NCBI GenBank assembly: GCA_001931535.1
Contig: CP016211.1
Coordinates: 14,709,501 to 14,773,500, forward strand
From: Minicystis rosea
GTDB lineage: Bacteria; Myxococcota_A; Polyangia; Polyangiales; Polyangiaceae
DNA: 64,000 bases
Direction of reading: 5' to 3'
Shown here: one piece after another, positions 16,013 to 24,231 of the stretch
Layout: each line of letters begins with the position of its first letter
How positions within the stretch are numbered: the first letter of the stretch is position 1
The notes under the pieces: model-generated
Told to the model about the DNA's origin: nothing
The model's input: only the letters and a program-made list of their open reading frames with translations
The model's database searches: none
Position numbers and translations under genes: made by a program

Positions 16013-16720
16013 ATGAAGCGATTGGCAGCATTGTTCCTCGTGGCAGCGAGCACCATGCTCTTCGGCGCGTGCACGGTCTCGACGAGCACGTGCATCCTCG
16101 GTGCCCCGGGTGACGGATGCATCAACAGCAACGACTGCTGCTCGGGGTTGGTCTGCGCCGTCAACGGCGCGGGGCAGGGCGTCTGCGCGGCCGACGTCGG
16201 CCCCTCCTGCGTCGACAACGACGTCGCGTGTGGGAGCGATCTCGACTGCTGTTCGAACTACTGCCACACCGACGGCTTCTGCGGCTTCCCGGCGTGCTTC
16301 GAGGACAACAGCGCCTGCGTCGACGACTTCGACTGCTGCTCGCAGTACTGCCACACCGATGGTCTGTGCGGTCTGCCCGCGTGCTTCGCCGATGACACGG
16401 CGTGCACGTCGGATCTCGACTGCTGCTCGAACTACTGCCACTCGGACGGCGCCTGCGGCCTGCCCGCGTGCTTCGCCGACGACACGGCGTGCGGGTCGGA
16501 TCTCGACTGCTGCTCGGGCTACTGCCACACCGACGGTGCGTGCGGCCTGCCCGCGTGCTTCGCCGACGACACGCCCTGCGGCACCGACTCGGACTGCTGC
16601 TCCGGCTGGTGCCACGGCGACGGTCTCTGCGGCCTCCCGGCCTGCACGCCGGACGGCTACGGGTGCGACTTCGACTCGGACTGCTGCGGTAACTACTGCT
16701 ACAACGGTTACTGCTTCTAG
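16013..16720 (+). CDS. Cys-rich repeat lipoprotein with knottin-like 27-residue repeats
   Basis: 235-aa exported protein of unknown role. Signal peptide with lipobox FGAC (about 17-20), then about seven repeats of roughly 27 residues with the pattern C-x5-6-DCCS-x2-YCH-x3-CG-x2-AC (for example SDLDCCSNYCHTDG then CGLPACFADDTAC). The C-x-CC-x-C spacing is like inhibitor-cystine-knot/dickkopf modules, implying a rod of small disulfide-locked units. Each unit is Asp-rich, so the protein is very acidic and may bind cations. ATG 16013 follows GGAGGAAGATC. It ends with a strong hairpin terminator at 16750. First member of the Cys-rich island. Confidence 0.8.
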   Translation: MKRLAALFLVAASTMLFGACTVSTSTCILGAPGDGCINSNDCCSGLVCAVNGAGQGVCAADVGPSCVDNDVACGSDLDCCSNYCHTDGFCGFPACFEDNSACVDDFDCCSQYCHTDGLCGLPACFADDTACTSDLDCCSNYCHSDGACGLPACFADDTACGSDLDCCSGYCHTDGACGLPACFADDTPCGTDSDCCSGWCHGDGLCGLPACTPDGYGCDFDSDCCGNYCYNGYCF

Positions 16721-16749
16721 TCTCCGTCGGGCGACCTGACGCTCCACGC

Positions 16750-16796
16750 AGCGCCCTGCTCCCGAGCCTTCGGGGGCGGGGCGCTCGCCTTTTGTG
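16750..16796 (+). terminator. Rho-independent terminator of the knottin-like repeat gene
   Basis: AGCGCCCTGCTCCCG (16750-16764) pairs with CGGGGGCGGGGCGCT (16771-16785) at 13 of 15 positions, followed by CGCCTTTTG, 30 bases behind the stop codon. Confidence 0.75.
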
Positions 16797-16882
16797 GCCT
16801 CGGAGAGTGACCATCGTCGCCTCCCGTTCCGCGTACGGAGAGGCCGTGATGACCGCGCCCGCCATGGAGCATCGTCGTGCTC

Positions 16883-17000
16883 GAAATGGCTCAACAATCG
16901 ATCGGGTGGGACTCGATGGCTGGTAACTCGATGGTGCACTTCGGTGCATGTCGATTTGTGAGCCGTCGCGAGCCGCACCTCGCTCTTGTTGCTCCCGACC
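16883..17000 (+). promoter_or_regulatory. Duplicated upstream element, copy 1
   Basis: Matches 26163-26290 in the same order: ATGGCTCAACAATCGATCGG, GGCTGGTAACTCGAT, GTGCA, a TGTCGATTT-type block, GAGCCG and CGCTCTTG. In copy 2 it leads directly to the paralogous lipoprotein gene and stands opposite a sigma-factor gene. Here a different small lipoprotein gene is interposed. Its retention upstream of both paralogs suggests a shared promoter, possibly read by the sigma factor at 25473-26129 (inference). Confidence 0.55.
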
Positions 17001-17045
17001 GAAGTCGTGGTCGAGGGGGCCGCCCTGCGGCTCTCCCGGGAGAAC

Positions 17046-17471
17046 ATGATGCGTCGATCATGTCCGGCAGCAGCCGTCTTTCTTCTTTCCCTGAGCGCCG
17101 AACTCTCCGCGTGTAGCCGCCCAATCGAGAGCCCCACGCCGACCGCCGAGGCCGTCGAGCCCAATCGGGTGTGCATCGAGCAGCTCACCACCGAGGTGAC
17201 GCTGACCGGGGACGGCTCCTCGACCGCGCCGGTGCCCGACATCCTTTGTGATGCGGAGGGGAACGTCGGCAACCAGACGATCCTCGAGACGAAAGAGCAG
17301 AGCACCAAAATGGGCTTCGGCGTGCCCGTCGGCGCCGGCTTCCGGCTCGGTCCCGGCGAGCTGACCGGTGAGCTCCTGTTCGAGTCGGGAAAGGTCGATC
17401 ACGCGGCCATCGGTGATTCCTGCACCGCCGCCTTCGCCAACCTCCCCATTGGTTATCGCTTCTTGCTTTGA
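17046..17471 (+). CDS. Small lipoprotein, unknown function
   Basis: 141-aa product with signal peptide and lipobox LSAC (about 20-23), a Pro/Thr/Glu linker, and a mature domain of about 100 residues holding three Cys (CIEQL, ILCDAEG, DSCTAAF) that could pair. No family recognised. The start ATG 17046 is the first of two adjacent Met codons; a longer frame from 16986 is less likely. The gene sits between the duplicated upstream element and the duplicated lipoprotein gene, so it was either inserted here or lost from the other copy. Confidence 0.6.
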   Translation: MMRRSCPAAAVFLLSLSAELSACSRPIESPTPTAEAVEPNRVCIEQLTTEVTLTGDGSSTAPVPDILCDAEGNVGNQTILETKEQSTKMGFGVPVGAGFRLGPGELTGELLFESGKVDHAAIGDSCTAAFANLPIGYRFLL

Positions 17472-17498
17472 GCGCCCGCGCTCCAGAAAGGAATGGCC

Positions 17499-18608
17499 AT
17501 GCACATCATCGTTCGTTGGGCGCTCTTTGCTTCCGTTTGCGTCGGTCTCCCGGTGACGGCCGCGATCGGTTGTGGCGGGAGCGGCGGTTCGGGAACGGGG
17601 CACGGCGGGAGCGGCGGCAGCGCGGCCACCGGCACTGCATCGACCGGCAGCGCGTCGACGGGCAGCGGCGGCGCGTCGACGGGCAGCGGCGGCGCTGCCA
17701 CGGGCAGCGGTGGAAATGTCGCCACTGGTGGGGGCGGGGTGACGGGCACGGGGGGCACGTCGTCCTCCTCCGGATCGAGCGGCGGGGGGTGCGTGGTGAC
17801 GACGTGTCAGGGGCACGTTTACCAGTGTGGCGATTGCATCGACAACGATGGTGATGGCCTCGTCGACGCCGAAGACCCGGAGTGCCTCGGGCCCTGTGAC
17901 AACACCGAGAATGGCTATTACGGCGGCATCCCCGGCCAATCGGGGCCGAGCTGCACGGTCGATTGTTATTTCGATCAGGACTCCGGCTCGGGCAACGACG
18001 ATTGTCACTGGAACCACAAGTGCGATCCGCACGAGGTCGCGCCCGACTATTATCCGGAGTCCAAGAACGGCGCGAGCTGCGCTTACGATCCCAACGCCAA
18101 CACGCCGGGGACGAGCGGCACGTGCGACCAGCTCTACGACGCGCAGTCGACGACGTGCATGGATTTCTGCGGTCCGCTGACGCCGAACGGATGCGATTGC
18201 TTCGGGTGCTGCGAGCTGCCGGCGGGCGGCGGCAAGTACGTTTGGCTGGGCTCCGAGGACGCGAATGGCAATGGCTCGTGCGACCTCGCGCACGTGACGG
18301 ATCCGTCGCGCTGCCAGCCGTGCATGCCGGTGAAGGCGTGCCTCAACACGTGCGCGAAGTGCGAGCTCTGCATCGGCAAGACGACGTTGCCGCCGGAGTG
18401 CTTCCCCGACGGGGGGACCACGAGCAGCTCTTCGTCGAGCGGTGGGTCTTCATCGAGCAGTGGGTCTTCATCGAGCGGTTCTTCGTCGAGCGGAGGTGTC
18501 GAAGGGCAGTGCCCGAGCGGAGTGCAGCCGTGTGGGCTGCCGGGGCAGAGTGCTTGTTCGACGGGCTATTACTGCATCACGGGCTGCTGCCAGAAGCTGC
18601 CGGGGTAG
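17499..18608 (+). CDS. Gly/Ser-rich, Cys-rich lipoprotein, paralog 1
   Basis: 369-aa lipoprotein: lipobox AIGC, a Gly/Ser/Thr linker of about 70 residues, and a conserved core of about 200 residues with about 24 Cys. It opens CQGHVYQCGDCIDNDGDGLVD, where DNDGDGLVDAEDPEC is a Ca-binding-type acidic motif, and continues with CTVDCYFDQDSGSGNDDC, NGCDCFGCCELPAGGG, CLNTCAKCELC. A Ser-rich hinge leads to a last Cys domain ending TGYYCITGCCQKLPG. The core is nearly identical to the gene at 26320, implying recent duplication or gene conversion. ATG 17499 is chosen over 17493: it aligns with the paralog's start and gives proper spacing to AAAGGA. Likely a surface protein; function unknown. Confidence 0.75.
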   Translation: MHIIVRWALFASVCVGLPVTAAIGCGGSGGSGTGHGGSGGSAATGTASTGSASTGSGGASTGSGGAATGSGGNVATGGGGVTGTGGTSSSSGSSGGGCVVTTCQGHVYQCGDCIDNDGDGLVDAEDPECLGPCDNTENGYYGGIPGQSGPSCTVDCYFDQDSGSGNDDCHWNHKCDPHEVAPDYYPESKNGASCAYDPNANTPGTSGTCDQLYDAQSTTCMDFCGPLTPNGCDCFGCCELPAGGGKYVWLGSEDANGNGSCDLAHVTDPSRCQPCMPVKACLNTCAKCELCIGKTTLPPECFPDGGTTSSSSSSGGSSSSSGSSSSGSSSSGGVEGQCPSGVQPCGLPGQSACSTGYYCITGCCQKLPG

Positions 18609-18614
18609 GGGGGC

Positions 18615-18893
18615 ATGCAGCGGTGGGGGAGCAGGTTCGGTGCGGTAATCCTAGGGGGGACGTTCGGCGCAGGCTGCGGCTCGTCGGGCGCGGGGATCGA
18701 ACAGACCATCTTCAAAGCGTCTTGCGCTACCGCAGGTTGTCACGCGGGCGAGAGCCCTGCGGGCAGCCGATTCGATGTTCGGCTTCACGATGACGAGCCC
18801 CGCCGGCAGCGAGGGAGGATGATGGCGACAACGTCTGTTTCGACCTCGAGAGCGATGGATATCCGCGTTCGTCTCCTGCGGTCGAGCATTTGA
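18615..18893 (+). CDS. Short CxxCH lipoprotein, probably a gene remnant
   Basis: 92-aa frame with signal-like start, lipobox GAGC and SCATAGCHAGESPAGS, the haem-motif segment typical of small c-type cytochrome domains in myxobacterial lipoproteins. After about residue 55 the sequence loses family character and turns Arg-rich, while a neighbouring frame becomes more protein-like (NVCFDLESDGYP, joining the next gene's frame). I therefore suspect truncation or a frameshift. Start is uncertain. Confidence 0.4.
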   Translation: MQRWGSRFGAVILGGTFGAGCGSSGAGIEQTIFKASCATAGCHAGESPAGSRFDVRLHDDEPRRQRGRMMATTSVSTSRAMDIRVRLLRSSI

Positions 18894-18904
18894 ATGGTGA
18901 GAAC

Positions 18905-21499
18905 ATGCGTCCTTGGTCATGGGGGTTGGGGCTGACTTCCGTAGCGCTCGTCGTGGCGTGCTCCGCCGCTCCGAGCACGGGGGGTAGTGGAGGCAGCGGA
19001 GCAGGAGGGAAGGGGGGAAGCGGGACGACGGCGTCGTCGAGCAGCGGGACGGGGGATGGCGGCGGCACCCTCATCGGTTTGGACGGCGGCGGCACCGATG
19101 CGGCTTGTCCCACCGCGGTCACCTGTGCGGATGTCGGAGCCAACTGCGGTCCCATCGCCGACGGCTGCGGCGGCGTGCTCGATTGCGGCACCTGCACGGG
19201 CAACGAGTCCTGCGGCGGCGGCGGCGTGCCGAGCGTGTGCGGCGTGGCCCCGTGCACACCGAAGACGTGCGCCGAACAAGGCCTCTCGTGCGGTCCGGCC
19301 GGCGATGGTTGTGGCAACACGCTCGATTGCGGCGCCTGCGTCGCCCCCGAGACCTGCGGTGGAGGCGGCGTCGGCAAGTGCGGAAACACGACGACCTGCA
19401 CGCCGAAGACGTGCGCCGATCAAGGCTTCAATTGTGGACCTGCCGGCGACGGCTGCGGCAACCAGCTCAACTGCGGCACGTGCACGGCGCCGGCCTCGTG
19501 CGGCGGCGGCGGCATGGCGAGCGTGTGCGGCGTGGCTCCCTGCACGCCGAAGACGTGCGCCGATTTCGGCGCCAAGGCGTGCGGTCCGCTCGGCGACGGC
19601 TGTGGTGGCCTGATCCAATGCGGCGGGTGCATGGCGCCCGAGACGTGCGGGGCCGTGACCCCGAGCCAATGCGGCGTCGTCGACACCTGCACCAACCTCT
19701 GTCTCCAACAAGTCACTTGTCCCGGCAACGGCACGACCAAGCTGACGGGCAAGGTCTACGCGCCCAACGGCGTCGATCCGCTGCCCAACGTGCTCGTCTA
19801 CGTGCCCAATGCGCCCGTGCAGCCGTTCCCCACGGGCGTGGCCTGCGACAACTGCGGCAGCGGCGTCACCGGCGCACCGCTCGTGAGCGCGGCGACCGAC
19901 ACGGCGGGCAACTTCACGCTCACCAACGTGCCCGTGGGCACGAACATCCCGCTCGTCATCCAGACGGGCCGCTGGCGCCGGCAGGTGACGATTCCGAACG
20001 TCATGGCGTGCCAAAACAACGCCGTGCCGCCCGCGCTCTCGCGCCTGCCCAAGAACAAGAGCGAGGGTGACATTCCCAAGATCGCGTTCGCCACCGGCGC
20101 CGTCGATGCGCTCGAGTGCGTGCTCCGCAAGATCGGCGTCGCCGACAGCGAGTTCACCGCGTCGACCGGCAGCGGGCGCATCCACCTTTACGTGGGCGAC
20201 GGCAAGGTCAACATCCCCGGTCCGGGCGGCGGCATGTATTTCGTGGGCGGCGCCAACGCCGGCGCGGGGACGGCGAGCGAGACCACGCTCGTCGGCTCGC
20301 TGGCGACGATGAAGCAGTACGACATGCTGCTCTTCCCCTGCAAAGGCGCGGAGAAGACCCGCTCGTCGGCCGAGCTCGCCAACATGGTCCAGTACGCCAA
20401 TGCGGGCGGGCGCGTGTTCGCCACGCACTTCAGCTACGTTTGGCTCTACAACAACGCGCCCTTCAGCAGCACGGCCAACTGGGCCGTGACCCAGATGCCC
20501 AATCCGGCCGACCAAAACGGCCTCATCGACACGTCGTTCCCCAAGGGACAGGCGCTCTCCGAGTGGCTGCAGAACATCGGCGCTTCCACGACACCGGGGC
20601 AGATCCCGATTCAGGTGCTCAAGCACGACTTCGACGGGCTCGTGCCCCCGTCGCAGCGGTGGATGTACATCAACAACCCGAACCTGGTGATGCACTACAC
20701 CTTCAACACCCCGGTCGGCTCGCCCGCCGAGCAGCAGTGCGGCCGCGTGCTCTTCGACGACTTCCACGTCGAGAATCACGGCTACATCGATCAGGGCAGC
20801 GCTTATGGCCTGACGTTCCCGAGCGAGTGCGACAACGCGCCGATGAACCCGCAGGAGAAGCTCCTCGAGTTCATGATCTTCGATCTCGGCTCCTGCGTGA
20901 CGCCGGACGTTCCGACCTGCAAGAAGAGCACGTGCGCGGCGCAGAGCATTCAGTGTGGTCCCGCCGGTGACGGCTGCGGAGGGCTGCTCGATTGCGGCGC
21001 GTGCTCTGCCGGAAAGACGTGCGGCGGCGGCGGCCAGCCCAGCGTCTGCGGCGCGCCCACGTGCACGCCGAAGACCTGCGCGCAGCAGAACGTCCAATGC
21101 GGTCCTGCCGGCGACGGCTGCGGCAGCCTGCTGCAATGCGGATCATGCCCGGCCGGACAGACGTGCGGCGGCGGCGGCGTTCCCGGCGTCTGCGGCGCCG
21201 GCGCGTGCAACCCGCTCACGTGCGCGGCGCAGAGCATCCAATGCGGCCCGGCCGGCGACGGCTGCGGCAATCTCCTCGACTGCGGCTCCTGCCCCGCAGG
21301 AAAGACGTGCGGCGGCGGCGGGACGCCCGGTGTCTGCGGCTCGTCCTGCACGCCGAAGACCTGCGCCGCGCTCGGCTTCAACTGCGGGCTCGCGGGCGAC
21401 GGCTGCGGCGGTCAGATCGATTGCGGCGTGTGCTCGGCGCCGCAGACCTGCGGCGGCGGCGGCAAGCCGAACGTGTGCGGCGGGAGCATCCCGCAGTGA
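18905..21499 (+). CDS. Large Cys-rich lipoprotein: 4+4 CGPAGDGCG repeats flanking a carboxypeptidase-regulatory-like core
   Basis: 864-aa lipoprotein (lipobox VVAC, about 16-19; Gly/Ser linker). Four repeats of about 45 residues follow (consensus CTPKTCAxxGxxCGPAGDGC, then GxxLxCGxCxAPxTCGGGG), then a core of about 400 residues, then four more repeats. The core begins with a CarboxypepD_reg-like strand set (KLTGKVYAPNGVDPLPNVLV, GNFTLTNVPVGTNIPLVI). It continues as an unrecognised alpha/beta domain (RVFATHFSYVWLYNNAPFSS, LFDDFHVENHGYIDQGS) that could be enzymatic or adhesive. Start ATG 18905 is where the signal peptide begins; the frame is open upstream to a TTG at 18890. A large perfect hairpin follows. 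Each repeat has eight Cys, implying disulfide-locked stalks. Confidence 0.8.
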   Translation: MRPWSWGLGLTSVALVVACSAAPSTGGSGGSGAGGKGGSGTTASSSSGTGDGGGTLIGLDGGGTDAACPTAVTCADVGANCGPIADGCGGVLDCGTCTGNESCGGGGVPSVCGVAPCTPKTCAEQGLSCGPAGDGCGNTLDCGACVAPETCGGGGVGKCGNTTTCTPKTCADQGFNCGPAGDGCGNQLNCGTCTAPASCGGGGMASVCGVAPCTPKTCADFGAKACGPLGDGCGGLIQCGGCMAPETCGAVTPSQCGVVDTCTNLCLQQVTCPGNGTTKLTGKVYAPNGVDPLPNVLVYVPNAPVQPFPTGVACDNCGSGVTGAPLVSAATDTAGNFTLTNVPVGTNIPLVIQTGRWRRQVTIPNVMACQNNAVPPALSRLPKNKSEGDIPKIAFATGAVDALECVLRKIGVADSEFTASTGSGRIHLYVGDGKVNIPGPGGGMYFVGGANAGAGTASETTLVGSLATMKQYDMLLFPCKGAEKTRSSAELANMVQYANAGGRVFATHFSYVWLYNNAPFSSTANWAVTQMPNPADQNGLIDTSFPKGQALSEWLQNIGASTTPGQIPIQVLKHDFDGLVPPSQRWMYINNPNLVMHYTFNTPVGSPAEQQCGRVLFDDFHVENHGYIDQGSAYGLTFPSECDNAPMNPQEKLLEFMIFDLGSCVTPDVPTCKKSTCAAQSIQCGPAGDGCGGLLDCGACSAGKTCGGGGQPSVCGAPTCTPKTCAQQNVQCGPAGDGCGSLLQCGSCPAGQTCGGGGVPGVCGAGACNPLTCAAQSIQCGPAGDGCGNLLDCGSCPAGKTCGGGGTPGVCGSSCTPKTCAALGFNCGLAGDGCGGQIDCGVCSAPQTCGGGGKPNVCGGSIPQ

Positions 21500-21509
21500 G
21501 GTGATCCGT

Positions 21510-21556
21510 GAATGCATCGGCGGAGCCGGGCTCGGCTCGCTCCCGCCGATGCATTC
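21510..21556. terminator. Large hairpin between convergent genes
   Basis: Perfect 14-bp arms GAATGCATCGGCGG (21510-21523) and CCGCCGATGCATTC (21543-21556), with an inner AGCCG/CGGCT stem in the loop. It lies 10 bases after the stop of the 864-aa gene and faces the end of the Stig1-like gene. It has no T tract, so termination is inferred from position and stability. Confidence 0.7.
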
Positions 21557-21719
21557 GGGACCCCGTCGGAAACCGAATGTCGAGGGTCGATTCCGGCTCT
21601 CGGCTCGGTGCTTCTTCAGGCCGATCCAGAGATGAAGTCTGCGTCGTGGAGGCGCGCCTCGACGTGCATGGTTGGGAGACCGTCACGCGGAGCGCTGCAG
21701 TCTGCGGGGCGGTCGGACG

Positions 21720-23219
21720 CTAAAGGCACGTCCCGTCGACGCAGGTCTGTCCGGCGGGGCAGCTCTTGCTGCAGGAGCCGCAGTGTTGCGGGCTCACCTT
21801 GATGTTCAGGCAGGTGCCGGAGCAGTACGCGAATCCATCGTTGCATGCGCACGCGCCCTCGACGCACGAGGCGCCGCCCGTGCAGGCATTGCCGCACGCG
21901 CCGCAATGTTGATTGCTGGTGGTCGTGTCGACGCACAGGGGGCCACACGTCGAGAGCCCGGACGGGCACGCGCATGCGCCGGCGACGCAGTTCTGGCCGC
22001 CGGAGCACACGGATTTGCAGGCACCGCAATGGTTGTTGCTGGTCTGCGCATCCACGCACGAGGCATTGCAGAGGGTCTGTCCCGGACTGCAGGCGCACAC
22101 GCCGCCGACACAGGATGTGTTGCCTTTGCAGCTCACCCCGCACGCGCCGCAATTGAGGTTGTCGCTCGAGGTCGAGACGCAGCCGCCGGCACATTCGATC
22201 TGCCCGGACTCGCAGCTCGCGTCGCACTGTCCGCCCGCGCAGACCTGGCCCGGAGCGCACGGCGCACCGCACGATCCGCAATGCGCTGCGCTCGATTGGA
22301 GGTTGACGCAGAACCCGGCGCACACCGTGGTGCCCGGCGGGCAGACGCACGCGCCCGCCGCGCAGAAGGTGCCTCCCGTGCACGTCTTGCCGCACGAACC
22401 ACAGTCGGAGGAGCTGCTGTCGAGGCTCACGCACGCGCCCGCGCAGGCGGTCTCGCCGGGGCCGCAGCTCGCCTGACAGAGGCCTGCGCTGCAGACGGTG
22501 CCGCTCGCGCAGCTCGTCGCGCAGGCGCCGCAGTGCTGCGGGTCGGATTCGAGATCGACGCAGGCGTCACCGCAGCGGCCGAGCCCCGCGGGACACTGGC
22601 ACACACCGGCGATGCAGCTCGAGCCACCGTTGCAGGCGACGCCGCACGCGCCGCAGTGGGCGTCGTCCGTCTGGAGGTCGACGCACGCGCCGCTGCACGC
22701 GCTCTCGCCCGGCGCGCACGACGCGGCGCAGGTGCCTTTGGAGCACACCTCGGTCGATCCGCAGGCGTGATCGCAGGCGCCGCAATGCGCGGGATCGTTG
22801 GACGGCGTCACGCACGCTCCACCGCACGTGATCTTGCCCGGAGAGCAGGCGCAGCTTCCGCCGGTGCAAAGGTTGCCGCCGGTACAGGCGATGTCGCAGG
22901 CGCCGCAATGGAGCGGGTCGGACGCGAGATCGACGCAGGATCCGGCGCACGCCGAGAGCCCTGTCGAGCACTGCGCGGCGCACGTGCCTTGAGAGCACAC
23001 GGTCGCGCCGTCGCAGGCGTGATCGCAGGCGCCGCAATGCGCGGGATCGCGGGAGAGCGCGACGCACACGCCGTCGCAGCGCGCTTCGCCGGAGCCGCAG
23101 AGCGCATCTTCGGGAGCGCCGCCTCCGCCGAGCACGCCGACGAGCTCGGTCTGCCAACAGCCCCCGAGCAGACGAAGAACGGCGAGCACGATCGCGCCCG
23201 CGAGCACGCGCGTCTTCAT
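21720..23219 (-). CDS. Stig1-like Cys-rich repeat lipoprotein
   Basis: 499-aa exported protein. Signal peptide with lipobox LGGC (about 18-21) and then about 12 repeats of 35-40 residues with the pattern G-x3-C-x3-CV-x-LxSDxxHCGAC-x3-C-x-GG-x2-C, such as CVDLESDPQHCGACATSCAS. These resemble the Stig1 disulfide module that is greatly expanded in myxobacteria. Almost every repeat keeps all six Cys. ATG 23219 overlaps the stop of the preceding gene by four bases (ATGA), so it is the last gene of the sigma/FecR operon and probably its structural product. Expected at the cell surface. Confidence 0.82.
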   Translation of the reverse strand: MKTRVLAGAIVLAVLRLLGGCWQTELVGVLGGGGAPEDALCGSGEARCDGVCVALSRDPAHCGACDHACDGATVCSQGTCAAQCSTGLSACAGSCVDLASDPLHCGACDIACTGGNLCTGGSCACSPGKITCGGACVTPSNDPAHCGACDHACGSTEVCSKGTCAASCAPGESACSGACVDLQTDDAHCGACGVACNGGSSCIAGVCQCPAGLGRCGDACVDLESDPQHCGACATSCASGTVCSAGLCQASCGPGETACAGACVSLDSSSSDCGSCGKTCTGGTFCAAGACVCPPGTTVCAGFCVNLQSSAAHCGSCGAPCAPGQVCAGGQCDASCESGQIECAGGCVSTSSDNLNCGACGVSCKGNTSCVGGVCACSPGQTLCNASCVDAQTSNNHCGACKSVCSGGQNCVAGACACPSGLSTCGPLCVDTTTSNQHCGACGNACTGGASCVEGACACNDGFAYCSGTCLNIKVSPQHCGSCSKSCPAGQTCVDGTCL

Positions 23220-24226
23220 GGCCGCACCTCGAGGCCGGCGGCGATCACCACGGTGGGATCACCGAAGGTGGCGAGGTGTCGATTGGCGATGACCAGCACC
23301 GGTTGGGGCAGCGCGAAGCCGCAGAGCAGATCGGCGCGGAGCGCGAAGTGCCGTGCGAGCCAGACGCCGGCCGCTGCATGCGCATAGGGAAACAGCGAAG
23401 CGCGGACACCGCTCACCGCTCTCCACGGTGCTTCCGCCTCACCGCCGTATGCGCTCACCAGCGCGCCGAAGCCCGCGCCCGCGGCGGCGAAGAGCCCGCG
23501 CGGATCGCCGAAGCGCGCGGTGGCGCCCGCACCGACCGCGCCGGCGCGGAGATGCATGCTCCCTTCGGACGCAGATACGGTCGCGGCCGTGGTGGGGAGG
23601 AAACCGATGAGCTCGAGATCCACGCGCTCCACGGGCGCCCAGCGCAGGCCCAGCCAGACGTGCGGTGTCACGCTGACACCGCCGGGGCTCGCGAGCACGG
23701 CGCCGCCGACGAAGGCCGATGGGCCGCGTCCCTCGGATGAAAGGGGCGGAGGAGATGTCGGCGGCGGCGTTGTCGGCGCAGCGGAGGCAGGTGGAGCCGC
23801 AGAGGCGCGCGCTTCGGGGGGAGGTGCAGGCAGCAAGCGCTCGCGCAGCGTCTCCACGGCGCGCAGCGCGAGCAATTGGGGATCGCCGGCGCCCGATTCG
23901 ACGCGGATCTCCGCGCCTCGATCCGAGGTGGGGTGTTGCGCCGGATCGGTCCACAGCACGACGGCGGGAGGCGATGCTTCGACGGCGACGGCCGCGGCCG
24001 CGTGGTGATCGTGCGCGGTGCGCGCGAGATCGCGGTGCTCCGCGCCGATGACGAGCGTGACCTCGATGCCGACCAGCTCGAGCTCTCGCCGCAGCCGGAC
24101 GACGAGCGGGTGATCGGCGGAAGGGCCGAGCAACACCACGCTCGTCCCGCCGTCGGCGAGGGCGATGGATCCGATGACGAGCAGCGCGCTCAGCGACGAC
24201 ACGAGCCCGAGGAGAGGGGCGCGCAT
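23216..24226 (-). CDS. Exported protein, probable outer-membrane beta-barrel domain
   Basis: 336-aa protein with a signal peptide (MRAPLLGLVSSLSALLVIGS). The N-terminal part (about 25-120) has TSVVLLGPSADHPLVVRLRR and ELVGIEVTLVIG, an alpha/beta pattern. A Pro/Ala/Ser linker follows (about 125-165), then about 170 residues of alternating strands ending PTVVIAAGLEVRP, compatible with a small outer-membrane barrel. No family recognised with certainty. It sits six bases behind the FecR-type gene and overlaps the Stig1-like gene by four bases, so it is translated with both. It may anchor, export or sense the Stig1 lipoprotein (inference). Confidence 0.65.
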   Translation of the reverse strand: MRAPLLGLVSSLSALLVIGSIALADGGTSVVLLGPSADHPLVVRLRRELELVGIEVTLVIGAEHRDLARTAHDHHAAAAVAVEASPPAVVLWTDPAQHPTSDRGAEIRVESGAGDPQLLALRAVETLRERLLPAPPPEARASAAPPASAAPTTPPPTSPPPLSSEGRGPSAFVGGAVLASPGGVSVTPHVWLGLRWAPVERVDLELIGFLPTTAATVSASEGSMHLRAGAVGAGATARFGDPRGLFAAAGAGFGALVSAYGGEAEAPWRAVSGVRASLFPYAHAAAGVWLARHFALRADLLCGFALPQPVLVIANRHLATFGDPTVVIAAGLEVRP

Positions 24227-24231
24227 CGATC

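Noticed and set aside
18917..21136. Minus-strand 739-codon frame opposite the CGPAGDGCG-repeat gene
   Set aside because: Composition is Ala/Arg/Val-rich without motifs and mirrors the repeats on the true strand.
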